From NCBI GenBank assembly GCA_027295975.1, contig JAPUJX010000312.1, positions 1-5,311 of the forward strand: a stretch of 5,311 nt of DNA. The letters run 5' to 3'. The notes beneath the pieces were generated by a model, which saw only the letters and a program-made list of their open reading frames with translations, did not search any database and was not told the origin of the DNA. The stretch is from Gammaproteobacteria bacterium (GTDB lineage: Bacteria; Pseudomonadota; Gammaproteobacteria; Pseudomonadales; Azotimanducaceae). The position numbers and the translations under genes are program-made. Below, piece after piece: positions 1-5,311 of the stretch. Position 1 is the stretch's first letter, and every line of letters starts with the position of its first letter.

Positions 1-2
1 AC

Positions 3-140
3 GGTTACATGTCTGGACATGCGTTGAACAACAAGCTCGCCCAGGCGCTATTGCGTTGCGAGGATGCCTGGGAGGTTATCACCTTCGGTCCCAGGCAACT
101 CGAAGGCCGCGAACCAATAATGCAACCCGTGGCGGGTTAG
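3..140 (+). CDS. C-terminal end of an unidentified convergent gene (5' partial)
   Basis: The plus-strand frame starting at base 3 is open from the left edge and ends at a TAG at 138-140, giving 45 residues that finish in ...[18 protein letters not shown]. The composition looks like real protein: mixed hydrophobic and charged residues and ordinary codons. The other open plus frame here translates to an Arg/Gly/Ala-rich string typical of noncoding reading. A gene ending here, facing the methyltransferase with 46 bp between stops, makes an ordinary convergent pair. I do not recognise the family. The 'EGREP' tail vaguely recalls the end of class III nucleotide cyclase domains, but that is too weak to use. 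With only 45 residues visible, the coding call itself is moderate. Confidence 0.5.
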   Translation, partial: GYMSGHALNNKLAQALLRCEDAWEVITFGPRQLEGREPIMQPVAG

Positions 141-152
141 CCAGTTCCGCCA

Positions 153-170
153 CAGCGGGACTCTCCGCTG
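153..170. terminator. small hairpin between convergent genes, possible weak bidirectional terminator
   Basis: CAGCGG (153-158) and CCGCTG (165-170) form a 6-bp GC-rich stem with a 6-nt loop. It lies in the 46-bp gap between the stop of the plus-strand gene and the stop of the methyltransferase gene. An alternative stem, CCGC (147-150) with GCGG (155-158), competes with it. Neither strand has a T-tract after the stem, so this is not a canonical intrinsic terminator. The position is the main argument. Confidence 0.25.
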
Positions 171-186
171 ACGGTGGGTGACCACA

Positions 187-1530
187 TCAATAACCGCGGC
201 CGCCTCCTTCTTCTTCGAACATCTTGATGAGAAATCCGCGGATCGCGGAAGTCGCCTCCTGCTTTTGCATCAGTTTTTGTTGCTCCAGAACATCGGCCAT
301 GTCCGTGAGCGTTCGTTTTCCATCGATCAGCGACATGATGAAAGCGTGGATACGCGTAACCGTTGCCTGGGATTGAAAAGACCGGGTAAGCGGGACAGGG
401 CGCCTGCCGTCTATGATCCAATCGGGTAATGCCTGGTGCCGCTCGGGTTGCGGGGTATCCGTTTGTTTGACCGCTTTAATGGTCACCACGGCCTCCAGGC
501 GGCTATGGCGGCTGTTCGGGCAGTTCATGTAGGGTACGGTTGTTTCGCTGGACTCGATCTCACCGAAACCGCAGGTGGTGCTCAGGGATATCAGTTCCTC
601 CAGGCTGAGACGATCTGCCGGGTTTGCTTGACCGAAGGCCAGCGATCCGTGATTGATCCAGATGCCACCGGTTTCGAGCAGGCGATTGATGCGCGGGAGC
701 AATTTTGCAGGCGCCTCTTCCACTATATCCACAAACCATGGCGTAACCACCGCGTCGAACTGTGCTGTTTTGAATGGTGCGCGCAGCGCATCGGCGAGAA
801 CGTAATGGAACCCTTCACGTGCGGGACCGGGTGCCGATAGAGCCCGTTCGATCGCCACGTCTTCTGCTCGCCTCGGTGCCAGCGGAAACTCCCACATGGT
901 GACCGTTTCGCCGTTGATGATGCGATTTGCGGCATAAGCGAGCAGGGGGTTGATATCGAGGGCAACGGTGATTGCGCTATCCAGGGATTGATGAAGATCG
1001 TATGCGAGTCGCCCGGCACCGGCGCCGAGGACGAGAATTTTCTCAGGCCCGTTTTTTTTCAGCAGGGAACTCACCGCCTCCAGTGCCAACCGATTCTCTT
1101 CCTCGCCCCAACACCAGTCCCGAAACATGTTAGCGGCATAGGTAAGCAGACCCTGCTGTGTCGGCGGCCGGGTTTTCAATGCGAGGTGAGTTTCCAGATC
1201 GGCGCCTGCGTGATGTGCAAGGGGTTCAAGCAAACGCCCGAGGCACTTTTTCTGTTCGGCGTAACCGAGCACAAGCTGCTCGAGACGAGCCAGCGCCTGA
1301 GTGTCTGAACTGTCTTTTTGGGCAACCGCAGCACGTTTGCGATCTCGCTCCAGGATCGCCAATGCGAGTTGCCAGCGGTTGTGCCACTCGCTCATGGCCG
1401 AGTCCGGTTCGGCGAACAACCAAGGCACGCGCTCGCGCACGGGAAAGTCCACCCGGCAGGGGGTGCAGCGAAACCCCGTCAGCGGGCTGTCACAACGCGG
1501 GCAGGCGAGCAGTGAGGTTAAATCGATCAT
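187..1530 (-). CDS. zinc-ribbon SAM-dependent methyltransferase, N2227-like, with PqqD-like C-terminus
   Basis: Predicted cytoplasmic methyltransferase of 447 residues; the substrate is unknown. Seen: an N-terminal zinc ribbon with CPRC (residues 10-13) and CTPC (22-25), followed by FPVRERVPWLF, the pattern of Trm112-like ribbons. A charged helical stretch covers about 48-115. The Rossmann methyltransferase core has glycine motif VLGAGAGRL (167-175), an acidic strand end ALDIN (Asp192), and DAVVTPWFVDIV (259-270) followed by GGIWINHGSLAF (288-299). The last two resemble the N2227 (carnosine N-methyltransferase) family, where a 'GGxWINxGPL' strand is typical. Residues about 369-440 (DGRRPVPLTR, then IDGKRTLTDMADVL) look like a small PqqD-type winged-helix domain. 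The ATG at 1530 is chosen because the first zinc cysteine is only nine residues later. A TTG directly before it is possible. No good Shine-Dalgarno is visible. The palindrome at 1555-1650 separates it from the upstream gene. The methyltransferase call is strong; carnosine as substrate is not supported. Confidence 0.88.
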   Translation of the reverse strand: MIDLTSLLACPRCDSPLTGFRCTPCRVDFPVRERVPWLFAEPDSAMSEWHNRWQLALAILERDRKRAAVAQKDSSDTQALARLEQLVLGYAEQKKCLGRLLEPLAHHAGADLETHLALKTRPPTQQGLLTYAANMFRDWCWGEEENRLALEAVSSLLKKNGPEKILVLGAGAGRLAYDLHQSLDSAITVALDINPLLAYAANRIINGETVTMWEFPLAPRRAEDVAIERALSAPGPAREGFHYVLADALRAPFKTAQFDAVVTPWFVDIVEEAPAKLLPRINRLLETGGIWINHGSLAFGQANPADRLSLEELISLSTTCGFGEIESSETTVPYMNCPNSRHSRLEAVVTIKAVKQTDTPQPERHQALPDWIIDGRRPVPLTRSFQSQATVTRIHAFIMSLIDGKRTLTDMADVLEQQKLMQKQEATSAIRGFLIKMFEEEGGGRGY

Positions 1531-1554
1531 CAACAGAAAGAGGGTAGTGTAAAC

Positions 1555-1582
1555 GGGGACAGAGTAAAGGGGTCGGAATAAA
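1555..1582 (+). repeat. 14-bp imperfect tandem repeat inside the palindrome
   Basis: GGGGACAGAGTAAA is followed directly by GGGGTCGGAATAAA. They differ at positions 5, 7 and 10 of the unit. The right arm of the palindrome carries a shortened version of the same block, which accounts for the unequal arm lengths (43 against 37). Confidence 0.65.
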
Positions 1583-1650
1583 GAGACCTAAAGGGTCAGT
1601 GTGTCTCTCCTTAGACCCTTTTAGGCCTCTTACTCCGTCCTTTTGTCCCC
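1555..1650. repeat. long imperfect palindrome (REP/MITE-like), also a strong RNA hairpin
   Basis: The left arm (1555-1597) begins GGGGACAGAGTAAAGGGG. The right arm (1614-1650), read as its reverse complement, begins GGGGACAAAAGGACGGAG. Arms of 43 and 37 bases share, in order, GGGGACA, AAAGG, CGGA-TAA, GAG-CCTAAA and GGGTC, with a 16-nt loop (1598-1613). The left arm contains an imperfect 14-bp tandem repeat, GGGGACAGAGTAAA (1555-1568) then GGGGTCGGAATAAA (1569-1582), with 11 of 14 bases matching. From memory, motifs of the GGGGACAGAGTAAA / GGGGTCGGA type recur between genes in gammaproteobacteria, often near Y1 (RAYT/IS200-like) transposase genes. That link is knowledge, not visible here, since no transposase is in the window. 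It starts 13 nt after the DUF1501-like stop, so it may end or stabilise that transcript. Confidence 0.8.
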
Positions 1651-1662
1651 TTTGTTTTCCTT

Positions 1663-3270
1663 TTACACCGGATTGGTGATGGTTCCCGCCACGATTGGTT
1701 CAAAGGCCGTGAGGCTGTCCTGCAGCGTTGAATTACCCAACCCGTGGGTGGGGAACAGTGCCCCGAAATTTCCCTGCTCGCCGTGCAGTGCCATATAGTT
1801 GAGGATGATGGTTTCAGCCAGCAGGTTGACGTTGTTTGCCGCCGGAGTGCCTGCCGTTTCCACCGATCCATCCAGACGCATGTAACCGATCTGTTGATGA
1901 ATGGCCTGCAGTTCGGGCGTGGCACCGACAACGGTTGCCTGCCTTGAAGGATTGTATACGAGGAAAAACGGTGCGGCGGTGGAACTGTTGTCGCTGGTCC
2001 ACTCACCTTTCCCGCGTCCATCAACGCTGTTGTCGATCACCCCGTTTGATGATAACGAGCCATCGGACATCACATACATCATCAACGGGGTGTCACTGAT
2101 GGCCGCGTACTCGAGGCAGGCACCCATACACTGTCCGGCGCGGAAATCTTTCACCTCGCCCTCGGCTCGCGCGCCGCCATGGTAGTCGTATCCACCCATC
2201 TCGATGGTACCGGCACCGGCGAACCCGTTGATCACCATTTTCATCACGGAGGCGGTTTTCTGGAATTCCCTGGCGCTATTGTCTCCGGCGTTGAACTCGG
2301 CGCTGCTGAAGATGCCATTGGCGCCGACGATCAACGGGTCGCCCGCCGGATCCAGCGTTGCGGGATTGCCGAAACGATCGGCGAGGTCCGCACTCTTCAG
2401 ATATCCGCAGCGAACGAGATCTTTGAGGACATCGTCCGCCGAGATGCTTTGACCGTTGTCGACGTCGGTCATCTTCTGGTCGCTGATTCGATAGGTCGAC
2501 TCCATCACCGCGACGGCATCCGCCTGGCTAAACACGCTGACAAGATCTCCGACGTCGACCAGTCCGGTTACGTCGCTTGGCCGGTCCACTTTTGTAGGTC
2601 GGATGGAGAGATCGATCATCATGGCAGGGGCCATGGAGTTGCCTCCGGAATCCGAATTCTCGGAACCGATCAGGGTAAGCAGCGAACCGTCGGATCCGGC
2701 GCGGGCAATCCCGTACATCGGGTTGTGCGGATTATTACTCGTGTCATTGTCGGAACGTGCGGGAATTACCGCGCCGTTGGTGTTGGCCGCCGTGGCGGCG
2801 GAGACACGGGTCATCATGCCGCGCAGGAAGGCGCTGTCGGAGTGAAACGCGAGCCCCAGTTGTTGATCGATGAAATCGTTTGTCTGAGTTTGCGGGTTGA
2901 CGAGCGGTGGAATCATGTCCCCGGGCAGTCCCTGGCGTTCATAACCTGCCGTCGACAGGAAATCCAGTTGTCCGCCCTGTTGTCCGACCAGTACGTTGGA
3001 CCCGGCCTGGTTCGAACCTCCTGCCAGATCGAAGACGATAAAAGGAATCTTGCCCGCACCCTGAGTTGCAATACCGCATTGTGAAATGAGCGGCATCAGA
3101 TCCCCGGACAGCGTCGCATGACTGCGCCCGGGCAGAGTCAGCGCCGTTCCCATTACCGTTGCGCCACCCATAATGAAACCCTGGGCGAGGAATTCGCGGC
3201 GGGTGCGGGGCTTTGCGTGATCCGGGTGGCGAATCGGATCGTCGTAATTTCGCCGTTTTCGTTTAGCCAT
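1663..3270 (-). CDS. Tat-exported DUF1501-like protein
   Basis: Secreted or periplasmic protein of 535 residues, function unknown. Seen: a basic N-region (MAKRKRR...), a twin-arginine motif TRREFLAQG (residues 23-31), a hydrophobic stretch to about residue 47, and a likely signal-peptidase site after SHA (50-52). The Tat signal implies export after folding. The mature part starts its fold with KIPFIVFDLAGGSNQAGSN (74-92), which matches the opening strand and Gly-Gly-Asn/Asp type turn of DUF1501 proteins, a branch of the alkaline-phosphatase superfamily. Later come IEMGGYDYHGGARAEGE (356-372), in the place of the usual 'GG-D-TH-NQ' motif, and MMYVMSDGSLSSNG (397-410), where typical members have 'SEFGRT'. 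Family placement is good; retained catalysis is doubtful. The start is the ATG at 3270 because AGAGGA lies 6 nt upstream and it gives a proper Tat leader; a GTG at 3297 would add nine residues and bypass that site. It follows the heme/LamG gene by 41 bp and is probably co-transcribed. Auto-naming of such proteins as type II secretion GspF would not fit, since no GspF membrane segments are present. Confidence 0.85.
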   Translation of the reverse strand: MAKRKRRNYDDPIRHPDHAKPRTRREFLAQGFIMGGATVMGTALTLPGRSHATLSGDLMPLISQCGIATQGAGKIPFIVFDLAGGSNQAGSNVLVGQQGGQLDFLSTAGYERQGLPGDMIPPLVNPQTQTNDFIDQQLGLAFHSDSAFLRGMMTRVSAATAANTNGAVIPARSDNDTSNNPHNPMYGIARAGSDGSLLTLIGSENSDSGGNSMAPAMMIDLSIRPTKVDRPSDVTGLVDVGDLVSVFSQADAVAVMESTYRISDQKMTDVDNGQSISADDVLKDLVRCGYLKSADLADRFGNPATLDPAGDPLIVGANGIFSSAEFNAGDNSAREFQKTASVMKMVINGFAGAGTIEMGGYDYHGGARAEGEVKDFRAGQCMGACLEYAAISDTPLMMYVMSDGSLSSNGVIDNSVDGRGKGEWTSDNSSTAAPFFLVYNPSRQATVVGATPELQAIHQQIGYMRLDGSVETAGTPAANNVNLLAETIILNYMALHGEQGNFGALFPTHGLGNSTLQDSLTAFEPIVAGTITNPV

Positions 3271-3276
3271 GACCAA

Positions 3277-3282
3277 TCCTCT
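3277..3282 (-). promoter_or_regulatory. ribosome binding site of the DUF1501-like gene
   Basis: AGAGGA on the minus strand, followed by six bases (TTGGTC) and the ATG at 3270. This is a well-placed Shine-Dalgarno sequence and decides the start in favour of 3270 over the in-frame GTG at 3297. It lies in the 41-bp gap after the upstream gene, which supports independent translation from a shared mRNA. Confidence 0.7.
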
Positions 3283-3311
3283 TTTCTTGCACAACACTTA
3301 TTACGCCGCTG

Positions 3312-5311
3312 TCATTGGACGAGCATGGCCGCGCTACCCAGCACGGAGGCGCATGCCCCTTTCATGATTCGCTCGACTCGGTCGGCCTCACAACTGCCGC
3401 CACAGTTCAACAACCGGGTAATCAGGGCATTCACCTCGCCTTCCAGCACCAAGACGTCTGGCTGGGTGTTGATGTTGAGACCAACCATGTTGGCTACCAG
3501 CGGATCGAGCACTTCGGCGCGAACGTCGAACGCCGTCGCCAACCCCTCGTTCCAGTCGAAGTTCGGCCAGTAGGCTGCGCGCCTGGTGCCATCGTCCACC
3601 AGCGAATTGCAGTATTCGATTGCCAGTTGAGTGATGCCCATCTGCTGAGATGAGATAAAACCTATCAGTCTGGTTTGCACCGGCATGGCCTGGTGCACCC
3701 GGTTGTAGGTGTCCATGATGTCGGGGTTGCTTACCGGTATGCCCGTCATGGTCGACATGGTGTAGTTGATTTCCGCGAAGTTCCGTATGCCGACGTTTGG
3801 ATCCCGCGGCATGTCGGCTGGCGGCGGAGGAGGTGTGGGCGAGGCTTCCACCACCACGTTCGTGGATGAACCCAGAACCTCGAAAGTAAGGAAGAACTCA
3901 TCCAGAGCGGCACCTTTTTCCAGTGGGATGATCGTTCCGAGACTCGACATACGCTGCAATCCTTCCGCTGCGTAATCGACGTCGTTGATGGTCACGTCGA
4001 CGTTTTTGAATGCCTGACCCACGGACACTTCCCGGCCGTTGGCGCCGATTCGTATTCCGCTGATGGGAATATTGCCCAGGGTGACAGCGGGGTTGTCGAG
4101 GACGACGAAGAAGGGTTCGTCGAAGAGATACGCATACGAGTCGAACTGGCTCACTTCGAAGACCACGTACGCGTCTTGAATGCCGACGTGGTCGGTGACG
4201 TTGAACAGCAGAAAATATCTCTCCCCTACGCCCACGTCGAAATTCTGAGTGATCTGCTCATCGGTGAGCACGCGGTTGTGGATGGCGAGCAAGCGCACCG
4301 TGCCTTCCCAGCGATTGTCGTTGTCGACCTCGCTGGCTACTGCCAGGGCAAAGGTGTCGTCCCACTCGTTCAGCAGACCGCCGGGAACGGTATCGATGTC
4401 ATCGGTGAACACCCCGTTGACATACAGGCGTCTGCCGTTGGCCGGATCAAAGGTCATCACCACATGCTGCAGCGTCGCCTGGAGATCTTCGTCCGCGTCT
4501 GCTGTAGACAACTGCGTTTCGCCGTTTTTGTCGGACTGATCGCTGAGGTTGAAACTGTCGTAGTTGTACAGGGTCTGGCCCACCATGAAATTACGAGACA
4601 TGGACCCGCCGGAATAGGTCACGATACGTGCCGGACCATCCTGCGAGACGTTGGCTGGCGCCACCCATGTCTCTATGGTGTATTCGCCCGTTGAAGTGAT
4701 GAGATCGTGAAGTTTCGCACTTGCGGTAGTCGATCCCTGAGCCTTGCCGTTTATGAACTGCACACCCCAGCCGCCGACCCAGTTGTAGGTACCGGACAGA
4801 GTCAGGTTGATCGAGGGTTCCACGCCGCTGGTATCGAACGCCGTGTTGCCGGAACCGGTTTTGAACTCGAACAGCGCGATCACGTTGGTTTCAAAGCGCC
4901 CACCGGCGGAGGAAATGATTCCGTCGGTGAGGGAAAGTGCCATGCTGGTCACCAGGCTCGGGTCTACTTGAGTTGGCGTGATGCTGTTCGAAAGATTGGT
5001 GATTTCCGTCAGCATTTCCGCGGCATTGGCCTGACAATCGCTCCAACAGTTGTGGAATTGCGAACCCAGCCGAAGGACGAAGCGCGAGTTGGCCGGTGTT
5101 TCCAGGTCGATTTTTGATTGAGCCGCCGCGTATGCCGCGTCGACATCCGCCCCGGCGAAGTAGGGAGATTGCGGAACAGCCGCGGTTTCGGTATGGCAAC
5201 CGGCGCAGTAGGTTGCGAGAAGAGGATACACGGTCGTAGAGAAAAGAGTGCTTCCCACGGGAAAGTTTTTGCTCGAGCCGGGTGGTTGAATCGGCGGCGC
5301 CGTGAGTTGCA
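3312..5311 (-). CDS. secreted c-type cytochrome / LamG-domain protein (5' partial)
   Basis: The frame is open from the right edge to TGA at 3314-3312, 665 visible residues, with the true start outside. Residue numbers here count from an in-frame GTG at 5258, which is not taken as the start: the frame continues upstream as a Pro-rich linker (QLTAPPIQPPGSSKNFPV) and an export signal must lie further up. Domains: a c-type heme site YPLLATYCAGCH (11-22, heme ligand His22), then HNCWSDCQANAAEM (69-82) with a second Cys pair and Met82 as a possible distal ligand; a LamG/pentraxin-like jelly roll, about 122-345 (YTIETWVAP, LQHVVMTFDP, RRLYVNGVF, VRLLAIHNRVLTDEQI); a beta-rich domain, about 346-465 (VVFEVSQFDSYAYLF, LDEFFLTFEVLG); a PTPPPPP linker (474-480); and a mostly helical C-terminal domain, about 485-645, with Cys550, 619, 623 and 636. 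Heme attachment and the Cys pairs require a periplasmic or extracellular site. The likely role is a redox or surface-binding component working with the DUF1501-like product. The substrate is unknown. Confidence 0.85.
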   Translation of the reverse strand, partial: QLTAPPIQPPGSSKNFPVGSTLFSTTVYPLLATYCAGCHTETAAVPQSPYFAGADVDAAYAAAQSKIDLETPANSRFVLRLGSQFHNCWSDCQANAAEMLTEITNLSNSITPTQVDPSLVTSMALSLTDGIISSAGGRFETNVIALFEFKTGSGNTAFDTSGVEPSINLTLSGTYNWVGGWGVQFINGKAQGSTTASAKLHDLITSTGEYTIETWVAPANVSQDGPARIVTYSGGSMSRNFMVGQTLYNYDSFNLSDQSDKNGETQLSTADADEDLQATLQHVVMTFDPANGRRLYVNGVFTDDIDTVPGGLLNEWDDTFALAVASEVDNDNRWEGTVRLLAIHNRVLTDEQITQNFDVGVGERYFLLFNVTDHVGIQDAYVVFEVSQFDSYAYLFDEPFFVVLDNPAVTLGNIPISGIRIGANGREVSVGQAFKNVDVTINDVDYAAEGLQRMSSLGTIIPLEKGAALDEFFLTFEVLGSSTNVVVEASPTPPPPPADMPRDPNVGIRNFAEINYTMSTMTGIPVSNPDIMDTYNRVHQAMPVQTRLIGFISSQQMGITQLAIEYCNSLVDDGTRRAAYWPNFDWNEGLATAFDVRAEVLDPLVANMVGLNINTQPDVLVLEGEVNALITRLLNCGGSCEADRVERIMKGACASVLGSAAMLVQ

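Noticed and set aside
8..21. CATGTC-TG-GACATG inverted repeat, operator-like
   Set aside because: Short, inside a probable coding frame and far from any visible promoter; best treated as chance.
137..421. 94-codon minus-strand open frame overlapping the methyltransferase 3' end
   Set aside because: It is an out-of-frame shadow with Arg/His/Pro-rich composition, overlapping a gene with conserved motifs.
2179..3084. 301-codon plus-strand open frame
   Set aside because: It lies entirely antisense to the DUF1501-like gene, whose Tat signal and conserved motifs are clear. Its translation is rich in His, Arg, Gly and Val with no domain pattern.
3295..3297. GTG as start of the DUF1501-like gene
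   Set aside because: It lies upstream of the good Shine-Dalgarno site that serves the ATG at 3270, and adds nothing to the Tat leader.
4176..4694. 172-codon plus-strand open frame
   Set aside because: It is antisense to the LamG domain coding region, which has recognisable strand motifs; this frame has none.
5256..5258. GTG as start of the heme/LamG gene
   Set aside because: The frame stays open through a Pro-rich linker to the window edge, and this start would give no export signal before a heme site that must be matured in the periplasm.
1..5311. CRISPR array, tRNA, rRNA or transposase gene
   Set aside because: No regularly spaced repeats, cloverleaf sequences, rRNA signatures or transposase motifs were seen. 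The only repeat structure is the palindrome at 1555-1650.

Overview
This looks like chromosomal DNA from a Gram-negative bacterium, most likely a gammaproteobacterium. The supporting signs are moderately high GC, a secreted c-type cytochrome domain, a Tat-exported partner protein, and a long GGGGACA-type palindrome of a style I associate with gammaproteobacterial intergenic repeats. No rRNA, tRNA or taxon marker is present, so the assignment is an inference.

Layout, right to left because the main genes are on the minus strand. (1) 5311-3312 holds the 3' part of a large secreted protein whose start lies beyond the right edge. It has a c-type heme site (CAGCH), a CWSDC cysteine pair, a LamG/concanavalin-like beta sandwich, a second beta-rich domain, a proline linker and a helical Cys-containing C-terminal domain. 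(2) 3270-1663, 41 bp downstream, encodes a 535-residue protein with a clear twin-arginine signal and a divergent DUF1501-like (alkaline-phosphatase-superfamily-like) body. The two are almost certainly one transcript and probably act together outside the cytoplasm. (3) 1531-1662 is intergenic and mostly filled by a near-perfect long palindrome (1555-1650) with an internal 14-bp tandem repeat. (4) 1530-187 encodes a cytoplasmic protein with an N-terminal zinc ribbon, a SAM-dependent methyltransferase domain resembling the N2227/carnosine N-methyltransferase group, and a PqqD-like C-terminal segment. (5) 3-140 on the plus strand is probably the C-terminal end of a convergent gene entering from the left edge. 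Its stop lies 46 bp from the methyltransferase stop, with a small hairpin between them.

The most interesting content is the pair of secreted proteins. A single-heme LamG protein is coupled to a Tat-exported DUF1501-like protein, which recalls the planctomycete habit of pairing cytochrome-domain proteins with DUF1501 proteins, but in a different architecture. Their biochemical role is not known to me. The methyltransferase is separated from them by the palindrome and need not be functionally linked.
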